Below are positions 1 to 9,188 of a stretch of 64,000 nucleotides of DNA, one piece after another. This DNA comes from Chryseobacterium aahli (GTDB taxonomy: Bacteria; Bacteroidota; Bacteroidia; Flavobacteriales; Weeksellaceae): contig NZ_JALDNB010000010.1 in assembly GCF_022699665.1 (NCBI RefSeq), positions 1-64,000 of the forward strand, in the 5' to 3' direction. Positions within the stretch are counted from its first letter, which is position 1; the number at the start of each line of letters is the position of its first letter. The notes beneath the pieces were generated by a model. That model saw only the letters and a list, made by a program, of their open reading frames with translations. It had not been told where the DNA came from and did no database searches. Both the position numbers and the translations under genes were made by a program.

Positions 1-419
1 TCGACGCCGGAAGTACAGCAATTGGTAATACGGTTGATTTTAACTATGTTACTGCAGCAGACTATAACTCTGATCAAACGATTACTAAAGCCAACTCTTT
101 GAAAGTTACTTCAACGAAGAACTTTAATGTTAAAGTAAAAGCAGGGGGTGCTAATTTCATGAATGGAACCAACTTAATCCCTGTAGATGTTTTAACAATC
201 AAAGCTGCTGCGGCTGCCGGAACAATGGGCGGAACAAAAAGTGCTGTAGTTTTATCTGCAACTGACCAAACTTTAGTTGCAAATGCTCCACTTGGAAGTG
301 CATTAACGTTGAATTTGGACTACACAATCCCTGCAGCGCAATCATCTTCTAATAAAATTTTAGGTAAGCCAGCTGGAACTTATACACAAACAGTAACTTA
401 TACCGCAACTGCTTTATAA
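1..419 (+). CDS. Secreted beta-sandwich subunit, 3' part (spore coat U / DUF4402-like)
   Basis: The gene enters from the left edge; its frame is open from base 3 and ends at TAA 417-419, leaving about 138 residues. The visible part is rich in Ala, Thr, Ser and Val with almost no charged helix, and ends in alternating strands (TYTQTVTYTATAL), as in secreted Ig-like pilus or spore-coat-U-type subunits. The next genes encode a PapD-like chaperone and an usher-like barrel, so I infer a secreted structural subunit handled by that chaperone. An internal Met at 99 is not the start, because the homologous-looking frame continues upstream. The N-terminus and signal peptide lie outside the window, so family assignment is tentative. 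Confidence 0.65.
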   Translation, partial: DAGSTAIGNTVDFNYVTAADYNSDQTITKANSLKVTSTKNFNVKVKAGGANFMNGTNLIPVDVLTIKAAAAAGTMGGTKSAVVLSATDQTLVANAPLGSALTLNLDYTIPAAQSSSNKILGKPAGTYTQTVTYTATAL

Positions 420-501
420 TAAATTTTTTTAGTTTGTAAAGGTTCCTTTAGTTACGTTTTCAGTAGTTTTGGGAATCTTTTATTTTTAAACAATTTACAC
501 C

Positions 502-1302
502 ATGCGCAAGTTTATTTACCTTTTCATTTTCTTTATCCTCACAGGGTCTTCTTCACTTCTGGCACAAAGTATCTCTATGTCGCCTACACGCTTGTTTTTC
601 ACCGGTAATCCGGGAGAAAAAGTGACACAGACAGTCACGCTTCAAAACAGTTCGGATAAGGATTATGTTTTTAATCTCAACTATAAAGATTGGGTTAGAG
701 AAGAAGACGGAAATAAGGTTTATCTTGATGCAGGCAGTTCAAAAACTTCCAATGCCGCTTGGGTGTCCACCTTAGAAAACTCTGTAACAGTTCCAGCGAA
801 AAGTACAAAGGAGATTGTAGTAACCATGCAGATTCCCGCAAACGCATCAAAGTCCGCTGTTACAAACAGTATGTTGTTTTTTACCCAACTTCCTCAGCAG
901 GCAGATCAGGCACGTATTCAAAATGGGATTGGTATTATTACCTTATTTGAGGTTGGACTTCATATCTTTTATACACCGTCTGGAAACCAAACAAAAAGTT
1001 TGGATATTACCAATATATCAGAGGTGAGTAATGAGAATGCAGCAAACAGAAAAGTTGCAGTAAGCATCCAGAACGATGGAAATACCATCAATGATGCCAC
1101 CGTTGAGTTTGAACTCACCGATACAGACAGTGGTAAGGAAATAAAATTACCCGCAATTTCCATTTCCATGCTTCCCAATACCAATCAGGTTGTTCAATTC
1201 TCTTTACCAGAGAATATTTCAGGGAACTTTCTTGGCGTGGCTATTATCAAAATGGCAGGATCCAATGATTTACGCATAGGCGAAAAAAACTTTAAATTTT
1301 AA
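502..1302 (+). CDS. PapD-like periplasmic pilus/fimbrial chaperone
   Basis: 266 residues with a clear signal peptide (residues 1-22, cut after LLAQ). The mature protein begins with the strand pattern SISMSPTRLFFTGNPGEKV, then TQTVTLQNSS, which is the N-terminal beta-sandwich layout of PapD-like and related bacterial chaperones (periplasmic domain 1), followed by a second sandwich domain from about residue 155. Such chaperones bind secreted subunits and donate a strand until assembly. It lies 82 bases after a secreted subunit gene and 9 bases before an usher-like gene, supporting one operon. The sequence is divergent from classical PapD, and I see no unambiguous catalytic or anchor residues to confirm strand donation. 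Confidence 0.7.
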   Translation: MRKFIYLFIFFILTGSSSLLAQSISMSPTRLFFTGNPGEKVTQTVTLQNSSDKDYVFNLNYKDWVREEDGNKVYLDAGSSKTSNAAWVSTLENSVTVPAKSTKEIVVTMQIPANASKSAVTNSMLFFTQLPQQADQARIQNGIGIITLFEVGLHIFYTPSGNQTKSLDITNISEVSNENAANRKVAVSIQNDGNTINDATVEFELTDTDSGKEIKLPAISISMLPNTNQVVQFSLPENISGNFLGVAIIKMAGSNDLRIGEKNFKF

Positions 1303-1311
1303 AATTAAGTC

Positions 1312-4116
1312 TTGAAACCACAAAAAAGTATATCGATATCAATCCTAAGAAGAACAATCTTATTTTTTGTATTTGTTCTTCTGCACTTTTCGCTAGCCTT
1401 TGCGCAGGAAAAGAAGGATATCGAAATCCGTTTTGAAAATGAAAGTATAGCTGTTGAAAAGGGTTCTACTTTTACTAATTTCCTGGTCATTGAAAATAAA
1501 GGTTCTGAAGAAATTACCATTCAGAATATCATGCCTTCGGAAAATTATCCGGGTTTACTTTTCTATCCCAAAAATAGCTTTACCTTAGGTGCGGGTCAGA
1601 CTAAAAATCTTCCTGTGAAACTGATCGCCAACGTGGATTTTATGAAACTGAGATCCAATGAGATCCAATTCCAGGTTTCATACACCACCACAACGGTCAC
1701 CAGAACTGAAAGTGCCTCGTTCTTTGTTGAAAAAGACGAGAACAAAAACATTGCGATTTATACGGCAGCATACGAAAATTTCATTAATCCTTCTGCGCCT
1801 GACTCCTCAATTCTGCTGACTGTAGAAAACCAAGGTTATAGTAAAAGAACCGTTAAGATTGATTTGCAATCCATTCCTGATGGTTTGGAAATGATGCCAA
1901 AACAACAGACCGTATCTCTTGAAGGTTTAGAAAAACAAACAGTTGAGATCAAAATTGTGGTCAGAAAACAGAATACGCTTTTTCCGGAATTTAATATTAA
2001 TGCAACCGCCACAGACCTGATTAATAACGAAATCGTGGGAAGCAACACGCTACACTTAGTTATTTTATCGAACAACAGACAAATTGCCCGAGGAAACGAA
2101 GCGGTGAGCGGAAGTAATTTTGCGGAACTTAGCTATAACGAAAACAGTTCGGGTTTCAATTTTCTTCAATTGAGAGGAAATACAGCGTTTCGAGTGACTG
2201 AAAATTTGAAATCACGTTTCAATTTAGGTGCAGATTACTATCATGAAGACGGCCTTTATAACCTGTATGATACCTGGCTGGAACTTGAGAGAAAAAATAC
2301 AGTATTACGGGTAGGAAATGTTAATAGTAACGATTACGATTACCCGGTTTTCGGGAGAGGTGGTAAAGTTTCTACCAAATTTGGTGATAATAATCAGATT
2401 GAAATTCTTGCGTTGGAAAATAATTACAACCTTTCTGGTACTTATTTCCAACAAACACAAGGATCTACGATGGTAGGTGCAAAATATGGTTTTGGGAATT
2501 CTAAATCATTCAACGGAAAAGTATCCTATCTATTCGACCATGATCCGCGCTTTAATGTGGATACACAGGTTACGAACGCAGTATCATCATTTTTAATTAA
2601 CGATAAACATACAATCCGCACTGAGGCAGGTTTGAGCCACGAAAAAGGACTTTCGAACAAAGATGAAAACGTAGGAGCTACAATGGGAGCCAATTATGAC
2701 GGGAAAATGGGGAAATGGGATATACAATCCGTTAATACCTTTGCCACAAGTAGTTATGCAGGGATCAAAAGGGGATCTTTTTTCTCAAATCAACGTATCG
2801 GTCGTCAATTCTCTGCTTCACAGCGTGCTTTTATACAATACCAGAATTCGCAGGTAGATCCTGAGTTCCTGAGTTTCCAGAATGCGCCTATCCAAACTGG
2901 GAATACCGCTAATTTGCGTTATTATTTCAACAGTACAGAATCTTTGGGATCAGGTTACCAGTTTTCTTCAAAGAAGTGGAATTTTCTATTGTCTCCAAAG
3001 GTGGAAAGGCAAAAAACAGCCAACTTTTACACATCGCAGGAACTTTTCTCTTACCGGATGGAGGCTAACATAAGTACCACATTGGGTGCTCACGGATTGA
3101 ATTGGTCTGCAGAATATTCTTATTCAAAAGATAAAAATAAAGCCGATTGGTTCAACAGTCTGAAAACAACATTGTCTTACAGGTATAAATCCTTTTCCCT
3201 CAACGGAACAGCCCAATGGAACGCGATCACTGTCTTTGATTTAAATTCTTATTACGATGTAGACCGTGATTTCGCCAACTACAATGTATATGCCTCGTAT
3301 AATTTCCAGATGCTTGGTAATAATCTGATTGGATCTTTTTCAGCCGGAACTTTCTATTCAGAACTTTACAAAAACTTAAACACCAATGTGAGTGGTAATC
3401 TGGAATATAAGATTTCGCCTTCCTGGTCTAGCACAGGTTATTTTAATCTTTCAGGATATAAATCTACGGCTGAATATGCAAGCAGTGGGAGTTATTACCA
3501 GTTCAGAGTGGGAATTAAAAAATATTTTACTGCAGCAACGGCTCTTGGAAATCATAAAGTGACGTTCCAGCTATTTGAAGATAAAAATTTCAATGGACTT
3601 CTGGAAGCGGGTGAATCTGTTCTTGCAAATGAAATAGTGAAACTGGACAATTTTGTTGCACTGACAGATAAAAACGGAAAAGTAGTTTTTCAGAATGTGC
3701 CTGAAGGTATTTACACGCTGAAGGTAAACGAAAGTGCTGGTGCACGATTGATGATGGATCCTGTAATTATGGTAGATAAAAATATCAACCGCAAGGTGGG
3801 TCTGGTAAAAAACATCATGGTAAGTGGAAAATTAACAGAGATTAAACAAACCTACGATGTTTTGGAAACGGATGTAACCGGAATAGTAGTGTATGCAAAA
3901 GGTGAAGATGGCGTGATCCATACCGCTGTGGTTAACCAAAAAAACGAGTTTGAGTTTTTCCTGAAAGATGGAAAATACGACCTCTATATTGAAAATGACA
4001 AATACAGCTATACACAACCAAACCAAACTATTCAGGTGACAAAAGAAGGTTACTCAGCAACCGTTATTTTTGAATATAAGAAGAAAGACACAACCATTAA
4101 GGTGAAAAAGTTTTAA
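1312..4116 (+). CDS. Usher-like outer-membrane beta-barrel protein
   Basis: 934 residues, starting at TTG 1312 nine bases after the chaperone gene; a signal peptide ends near residue 27 (SLAFAQ). Two Ig-like/NEW3-like sandwich domains (about 30-130 and 140-250; e.g. NFLVIENKGSEEITIQN) precede a long run of amphipathic strands (about 265-740) with aromatic girdles, typical of an outer-membrane barrel. After that comes an SdrD/SpaA-like domain (FEDKNFNGLLEAGESVLANE, near 755) and a basic C-terminus. The layout of periplasmic sandwiches, barrel and C-terminal sandwich is what an usher would need, and the neighbours are a chaperone and subunit. It lacks obvious similarity to the FimD/PapC family, so the usher role is an inference from architecture and context. 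Confidence 0.6.
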   Translation: MKPQKSISISILRRTILFFVFVLLHFSLAFAQEKKDIEIRFENESIAVEKGSTFTNFLVIENKGSEEITIQNIMPSENYPGLLFYPKNSFTLGAGQTKNLPVKLIANVDFMKLRSNEIQFQVSYTTTTVTRTESASFFVEKDENKNIAIYTAAYENFINPSAPDSSILLTVENQGYSKRTVKIDLQSIPDGLEMMPKQQTVSLEGLEKQTVEIKIVVRKQNTLFPEFNINATATDLINNEIVGSNTLHLVILSNNRQIARGNEAVSGSNFAELSYNENSSGFNFLQLRGNTAFRVTENLKSRFNLGADYYHEDGLYNLYDTWLELERKNTVLRVGNVNSNDYDYPVFGRGGKVSTKFGDNNQIEILALENNYNLSGTYFQQTQGSTMVGAKYGFGNSKSFNGKVSYLFDHDPRFNVDTQVTNAVSSFLINDKHTIRTEAGLSHEKGLSNKDENVGATMGANYDGKMGKWDIQSVNTFATSSYAGIKRGSFFSNQRIGRQFSASQRAFIQYQNSQVDPEFLSFQNAPIQTGNTANLRYYFNSTESLGSGYQFSSKKWNFLLSPKVERQKTANFYTSQELFSYRMEANISTTLGAHGLNWSAEYSYSKDKNKADWFNSLKTTLSYRYKSFSLNGTAQWNAITVFDLNSYYDVDRDFANYNVYASYNFQMLGNNLIGSFSAGTFYSELYKNLNTNVSGNLEYKISPSWSSTGYFNLSGYKSTAEYASSGSYYQFRVGIKKYFTAATALGNHKVTFQLFEDKNFNGLLEAGESVLANEIVKLDNFVALTDKNGKVVFQNVPEGIYTLKVNESAGARLMMDPVIMVDKNINRKVGLVKNIMVSGKLTEIKQTYDVLETDVTGIVVYAKGEDGVIHTAVVNQKNEFEFFLKDGKYDLYIENDKYSYTQPNQTIQVTKEGYSATVIFEYKKKDTTIKVKKF

Positions 4117-4126
4117 ATTTAGAGAT

Positions 4127-5563
4127 ATGAAAACGATGAGTTTTTTTTTAATAGGAATTTTTACCGTGTGCTGTGGATCATCAGTCACGAAAGCTCAGGA
4201 CGTGTACCTGTCTATCCCTGAAAATAATATTTTTAACAGGGTTGAATTTACCTCAGTACCTACAAGGTTAATGACAAACGCCAATAGAACAAACTGGGAT
4301 TATACCTTTTTTGGATTAGCGCCAGTAGCTCCAACATTTACCTCTACGTCCGGACCAACTTTTACTCACTCTTCATCATCATTTACTTTACCCAGCTCTA
4401 ATCTTCTGTGGCAATTAGAAAGTATGGGCGGGCAGCTTCCATCTAACGGATTTTCAGGTTCTTTACCCGGTTTTCAGTCGTTCAGTACAAGTGCTCTAAG
4501 ATGGTTTGAACCGCCCGGGTCTATTATTTTCGGAGGCGGATTCAACAAGGGAAATATCAATTTTACCTTTAAAATACCAGCTGCTCAATTTGCAGCCAAT
4601 GCTTACAGAGCCGGGAATTATTCCATGGATATCAGTCAAAATTATAATGATTTCACGCCACGTAATTTTAAAACGATTTTAGTTATTCCTTCATCTATCA
4701 GATGGCTCACATCATCTTTAACGAAATATATAGAAATATCTTCTTTGAATGATTATCGCAGTACAAACACGCGGGTATGGGATCTAGGAAATACAGAAAT
4801 TGCACATACGGTCGATTTTAATTTTTGGGCGAAAGCTGCTTCCAATACTGTTCAATTCACGTCTTCTAAAGGTGTTCCGGGGACCAGAAATATAGCCAGC
4901 ATTAAATTGGGCAGCAATGGACCTGCTCTCACGACTAAAGCTCTATCAGCCAGTTTTCAGAATTTTTCAGCTGGTAATTTAAATGTTGTAGCAGGAAACA
5001 GAAACAGCTTCATCCCAGAGCTTTACGTATCTGCAGATGATTTTAAGAACAATTTTTTTGAAGCCGGAACTTATACATTTGAATTGAACCTTAATGCCAG
5101 AAGTACAGATAATTCAATTAACAGTCTTCAAAATACTGCTGTTCAGTTAAAGGTGCTTCCTAGGTCGGAGATTACCATCCCCAGCTCAGGGCGAAATGTA
5201 AACTTCAATTTTAATACAGCTGCCCATTACACCAATGGTCAGTCACAAATAATTCCAAACCAAATTATATTGTCCAATAATGAGAGTTTTGAACTGTATG
5301 TAAAATCAGACGAAAATTACTTCAAAAAAGGAGGTGTCCAGACGAATATCAATTCCAACATCTTACAAATTGGCGTTGATGGAAGTTCTGTAAATGCTTC
5401 TTTATCCAAAACTCCCCAAAAAATACTCTTTAACGGAACACCGGTTTTGGACAGGGAACTGGACGTAAGATACACCATACCACCTGCGGGTGCACAAAGT
5501 TTGGTAGGGAAGGAAAATACAACTTACTCTATCAATGTTTATTATAGCTTTACGGCAATTTAA
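4127..5563 (+). CDS. Secreted large adhesin/tip-like protein of the chaperone-usher-like locus
   Basis: 478 residues with a signal peptide ending near residue 24 (VTKAQ|DVYLS). The rest is Ser/Thr/Asn-rich and strand-forming, with no membrane segments after the signal. The last third (from about residue 360) resembles the spacing of the subunit at the left edge: repeated hydrophobic strands ending in NTTYSINVYYSFTAI, much like the C-terminus of the first gene (TYTQTVTYTATAL). This suggests a two-domain protein with an N-terminal adhesin or unknown domain and a C-terminal subunit domain, as in tip adhesins. It starts 10 bases after the usher-like gene. No named family recognised. Confidence 0.5.
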   Translation: MKTMSFFLIGIFTVCCGSSVTKAQDVYLSIPENNIFNRVEFTSVPTRLMTNANRTNWDYTFFGLAPVAPTFTSTSGPTFTHSSSSFTLPSSNLLWQLESMGGQLPSNGFSGSLPGFQSFSTSALRWFEPPGSIIFGGGFNKGNINFTFKIPAAQFAANAYRAGNYSMDISQNYNDFTPRNFKTILVIPSSIRWLTSSLTKYIEISSLNDYRSTNTRVWDLGNTEIAHTVDFNFWAKAASNTVQFTSSKGVPGTRNIASIKLGSNGPALTTKALSASFQNFSAGNLNVVAGNRNSFIPELYVSADDFKNNFFEAGTYTFELNLNARSTDNSINSLQNTAVQLKVLPRSEITIPSSGRNVNFNFNTAAHYTNGQSQIIPNQIILSNNESFELYVKSDENYFKKGGVQTNINSNILQIGVDGSSVNASLSKTPQKILFNGTPVLDRELDVRYTIPPAGAQSLVGKENTTYSINVYYSFTAI

Positions 5564-5589
5564 CCATACTTTCTAAAAAAACTCTTCCT

Positions 5590-7635
5590 ATGGATCACTT
5601 TGATAGCAATAATCAATCGACGGATCAGCGAGATATTGATAAATTAAAGGCATTCGAAAAAAAATATGCTGATGTTTTTGATTTCTTAGTGTTCGCAGCT
5701 GCTAAGATGACCGACATGGAACTTTGTACCATGAGTATTAGCTCGGAAGACCAAGTTTATATTATCGCTTCCAGTGATGCTTCCCCTAATCAGATTTATC
5801 CTCAGAATCCTCACTTTCTTTTGGATGATCAGACTTCGATTTATGAGTTTAAGAACTCGGAATTTAAATTTCATAGAAGTTATCCCATCCCTGGCCTTGA
5901 GGACAATTTTATCGCTCATTTAAATTTATTTGACAGGAAAGAGAAAAATTTAGATAAAGCAGAGAAAGAGTTAGTCGATAAGATACTGAACCAAGCGTCA
6001 AAATGGTATTTGGCTAATGCAGTGGATATTACCGAAAGAATAAAGATGGAGAATGAAATCTTAGCGGCAAAAGAATTAGCAGAAAAAGCTTATGTTTTGA
6101 AATCGGAGTTCGTAGCCAATATGAGTCATGAGATAAGAACTCCGTTAAATGGTATTATCGGCTTTACAGAACTCCTTCTGGAAACAAACCTCGACGAAAC
6201 GCAGAGGCAGTATCTGGATATTGTCAACCAATCCGGTGTGTCCCTATACAGTATAATCAACGATATTTTGGATTTTTCAAAATTAGAGAAGCAAAAACTT
6301 CAGTTAAACCTTGATAAAGTAGAGATCGAAGAACTGGTTTCAGAAGCCTTCAATATTGTTTCGTACGGTAATAATAAAAAGCACTTAGAAATGCTTATTG
6401 ATATTGACGATACCATTCCTAGATATATCTGGACTGATGAGATGCGCTTAAAACGGGTTTTGGTCAATCTTTTGAGCAATGCTTTAAAATTTACCGAAGA
6501 AGGCGAAATTGTATTATATGTTAAAGTTTTAAATGAATTAGGAGAAGGAAAAAAACTCATCCGATTTGGGGTTCGCGATACAGGTATCGGAATTGATAAG
6601 GATAAACAGGCAGAAATTTTCAATGCATTTTCCCAGGAAGATGGCGGTATTACTAAAAGATATGGAGGCACTGGTCTAGGATTAAGGATTTCGAACCAAA
6701 TCTTAGCACTTGCCGGAAGTACCATAAAATTAGAAAGTGAACAAGGAAAGGGTAGTGATTTTTTCTTTGATATTCAATTTGATACTCAGGAAGAGGAATA
6801 TGATTTAAGTTTAACCGATATTAAGAAAGTTTTGATTGTGGACGATAATGAAAACAATCGGAAAATCCTGAAAAGAATTTTGGAAAGAAAAAATATCGAA
6901 GTTGAGGAATGCGATAGTGGGCTGAAAGCTTTACTTTTAATAATGGACAAACCAGAATTCGATGTGATTATTATGGATTATCATATGCCGATTATGGATG
7001 GAATTGAAACTATCAGAAAAATGAGAAATATTTTTCCGGAAACTAGTCATGCAGCACCTTACATTGTTTTGTACAGTTCATCCGATGATAGCAATTTACA
7101 GGATGCATGTGAAGAATTGGAAATAGAAAATAGACTTGTAAAACCGATTCGAATGAAACAGATGTATCAGGTTTTGTCTACCTTAAAGAATTCTGAAAAT
7201 AAAAAATCAGATAAAATAAAAAATGTCACAACGGAAGGTAGTAAACATGATATAAAAATCTTAATTGCTGAAGATAATGCGATCAACCTGCTTCTTACCA
7301 AAACTTATTTAAAGGACATTCTTCCTCAAGCTTTGATCATCGATGCAAAAGATGGAGCTGAAGCAGTAGAAAAATATCAAATAGAAAGTCCTGATCTTAT
7401 TTTAATGGACATTCAAATGCCGCATCTCAATGGCATTGAAGCCACTCGAAAGATAAGAGCAATGGAAAGCAATATTGAAATCCCTATTATTGCGTTAACC
7501 GCAGGGAGTCTTCCCGGAGAAAAAGAAAAATGTTTCCAAGCCGGAATGTCTGACTTTTTAACCAAACCTTTATTAAAAAAAACTCTCTCTGATATGATTA
7601 AAAAATGGTCAGGAATAGAAATGAAGGGGAAATAA
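5590..7635 (+). CDS. Soluble hybrid sensor histidine kinase with two receiver domains
   Basis: 681 residues, no membrane helix. Residues 20-145 look like a GAF-type sensor domain, followed by a coiled linker (ITERIKMENEILAAKELAEK). HisKA has the H-box NMSHEIRTPLNG with phospho-acceptor His180; the ATPase domain shows VLVNLLSNALKFTEEGEI, DTGIGIDKDK and GGTGLGLRIS. Two receiver domains follow, with predicted phospho-acceptors Asp463 (VIIMDYHMP) and Asp607 (LILMDIQMP). It lies 26 bases after the surface-structure genes and 31 bases before a second kinase, so it is probably part of the regulatory tail of that locus. Having two receivers on the kinase suggests a branched relay ending in the NarL-type regulator downstream; the partner is inferred. 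Confidence 0.85.
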   Translation: MDHFDSNNQSTDQRDIDKLKAFEKKYADVFDFLVFAAAKMTDMELCTMSISSEDQVYIIASSDASPNQIYPQNPHFLLDDQTSIYEFKNSEFKFHRSYPIPGLEDNFIAHLNLFDRKEKNLDKAEKELVDKILNQASKWYLANAVDITERIKMENEILAAKELAEKAYVLKSEFVANMSHEIRTPLNGIIGFTELLLETNLDETQRQYLDIVNQSGVSLYSIINDILDFSKLEKQKLQLNLDKVEIEELVSEAFNIVSYGNNKKHLEMLIDIDDTIPRYIWTDEMRLKRVLVNLLSNALKFTEEGEIVLYVKVLNELGEGKKLIRFGVRDTGIGIDKDKQAEIFNAFSQEDGGITKRYGGTGLGLRISNQILALAGSTIKLESEQGKGSDFFFDIQFDTQEEEYDLSLTDIKKVLIVDDNENNRKILKRILERKNIEVEECDSGLKALLLIMDKPEFDVIIMDYHMPIMDGIETIRKMRNIFPETSHAAPYIVLYSSSDDSNLQDACEELEIENRLVKPIRMKQMYQVLSTLKNSENKKSDKIKNVTTEGSKHDIKILIAEDNAINLLLTKTYLKDILPQALIIDAKDGAEAVEKYQIESPDLILMDIQMPHLNGIEATRKIRAMESNIEIPIIALTAGSLPGEKEKCFQAGMSDFLTKPLLKKTLSDMIKKWSGIEMKGK

Positions 7636-7666
7636 TTAGATACCTTTGCACATTGATAATAATTTT

Positions 7667-8395
7667 ATGAATGACCAAATCAACGAACTGCAATTAAAAA
7701 TAGAAAGACTTGAACAAGAAATCAATTTTAAGAACGGATTAATTTCGATATTGGCTCATGATTCAAAAGAAATATTCGGAAATTTTCTCATGCTTACAGA
7801 AGCGGTGGAGCAAAAAACAATAGGAGAGGAAGATTTTTTTAAGTTATTGCCACAAGTAAAAAGTGATGCTCAAAAAAATTTGCAAACCGTTCAGGACAGC
7901 ACCGCTTGGTTAAAAACGCAATATGGGGAATTTAATATTAAACCTGTGAAAATCATGGTGATGGATCTTTTTCACCATTTAGAAGAAAATTACGCTGCTA
8001 AATTAAAAGAAAAAAACATTAAATTTTATTTTAAAGGAGATACCAATTCATACATCCATACCGATCGCGTGTTGCTAGAATATGTTTTAGACAAAATTCT
8101 TAACAATGCAGTTAAATATTCTTTGCAGGGGCAAGGTGTTTACCTCCAGTACTTTACAGGCAATAGCGAGGATGTAATTTCCATTGTCGACTTCGGTACA
8201 GGAATTGGTGAAAAGTATTTAGAAGGAATATTTAATTATGGCAATCCAGTGTTCAGTGGTACTGCGGGTGAAATAGGAGTAGGGTTAAGTTTAAAAATTG
8301 TTAAAAATTTTGTATCCTTGCTGCACGGAAACATAAAAATTATTTCCTCAGAAAATAAAGGTACTACAGTTTCTATCTTTTTACCAAAAATTTAA
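7667..8395 (+). CDS. Small sensor histidine kinase without membrane segment
   Basis: 242 residues from ATG 7667; a TTG seven codons earlier (7646) is possible but less likely. A short N-terminal coiled coil (LQLKIERLEQEI) leads to a degenerate H-box around His31 (LISILAHDSKEIFGN), then an ATPase domain with EYVLDKILNNAVKYS and a G-box DFGTGIGEKYLEGIF. No sensor domain, receiver or transmembrane helix is present, so it must sense by a partner or act as a cytosolic kinase. Three bases separate it from the response regulator gene, indicating that these two are the cognate pair, while the hybrid kinase upstream may feed into the same relay. Confidence 0.75.
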   Translation: MNDQINELQLKIERLEQEINFKNGLISILAHDSKEIFGNFLMLTEAVEQKTIGEEDFFKLLPQVKSDAQKNLQTVQDSTAWLKTQYGEFNIKPVKIMVMDLFHHLEENYAAKLKEKNIKFYFKGDTNSYIHTDRVLLEYVLDKILNNAVKYSLQGQGVYLQYFTGNSEDVISIVDFGTGIGEKYLEGIFNYGNPVFSGTAGEIGVGLSLKIVKNFVSLLHGNIKIISSENKGTTVSIFLPKI

Positions 8396-8398
8396 AGA

Positions 8399-9046
8399 AT
8401 GAACAATAAAAAAAAGAACGAGCGAATTATTGTAGCAGATGATCATGGGATCGTCAGAATGGGTTTAATACAAACTATTAAAAAGCTCAGACCCAATGCT
8501 ATAATTTCTGAAGTAGAAGATTTTAAATCGCTGTATAAAGTAATTTTGAAAGAAGAACTTGACTTGGCAATCATGGACGTCAATATGCCCAATGGTTCTA
8601 TTCAGGAAGCAATAGATTACATCAAAATTCACAAACCCCAACTAAAAATTCTTATCTTTTCTTCTCAGGATGAAGATTTGTACGCAATCCGTTATTTAAA
8701 GATGGGTGCTGATGGATACCTTAGTAAGCAGAGTTCAACTGCAGTAATTGAGACCGCTTTAAGTGCGATACTCACCACTGGTCGATATATTAGTGACGAC
8801 GTAAAAGAAGCGATTTTTTTAGAATCATTAAATGGTCCAGCAAAAAAAACAACTCTTGAATCTCTCTCAGATCGCGAATTGCAAATTGCTAATAAGCTTG
8901 CAGAAGGTATTCCCCTCAAAGAACTTTCCAATCAATTGAATCTCCACTCATCTACGGTTAGCACTTACAAAAACAGGCTGTTTGAGAAGCTGAAAATACG
9001 ATCCATACCTGAATTGGTAGAGATACTAAGATTATATAATCATTAA
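8399..9046 (+). CDS. NarL/FixJ-type response regulator
   Basis: 215 residues. Receiver domain at 10-125 with acidic pocket VADDHG, phospho-acceptor Asp60 (LAIMDVNMP) and the conserved Lys in YLSKQSS. A LuxR-type helix-turn-helix fills the C-terminus (LSDRELQIANKLAEGIPLK, then HSSTVSTYKNRLFEKL). It is the last intact gene of the surface-structure locus and sits three bases after its likely kinase, so phosphorylation by that kinase and control of the upstream subunit, chaperone and usher genes is the simplest reading. Immediately after its stop (5 bases) the sequence turns into a conjugation-gene remnant on the other strand. Confidence 0.85.
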   Translation: MNNKKKNERIIVADDHGIVRMGLIQTIKKLRPNAIISEVEDFKSLYKVILKEELDLAIMDVNMPNGSIQEAIDYIKIHKPQLKILIFSSQDEDLYAIRYLKMGADGYLSKQSSTAVIETALSAILTTGRYISDDVKEAIFLESLNGPAKKTTLESLSDRELQIANKLAEGIPLKELSNQLNLHSSTVSTYKNRLFEKLKIRSIPELVEILRLYNH

Positions 9047-9050
9047 ACAT

Positions 9051-9188
9051 TTATATTATTTCGAAATAGGAGGTGACCATTTGAGTGGCTTCGTTGATTC
9101 CGGCAGTTCCTTTTCCCTGCGCTGATAAAGGGATGGTCATTAATAAAGCCAATGCTGAAATCAGAAGCTTTTTTCTTTGTTTTTCCAT
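9051..9188 (-). pseudogene. traE: traE (DUF4134) N-terminal fragment of a conjugative transposon
   Basis: On the minus strand an ATG at 9188 opens 45 codons: signal peptide, then the mature start QGKGTAGINEATQMVTSYF. That motif is the hallmark N-terminus of TraE/DUF4134, a small membrane protein of Bacteroidetes conjugative transposons (CTnDOT-type tra operons), normally around 100 residues with two membrane helices. Here the reading frame leaves homology right after TSYF and stops at 9051, so the second half is gone. The truncation point is 5 bases from the end of the response regulator gene, marking a deletion junction. Family recognition is from memory of the motif. Confidence 0.75.

Noticed and set aside
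6300..6725. 141-codon minus-strand open frame
   Set aside because: Lies inside the histidine kinase domain on the other strand; shadow frame.
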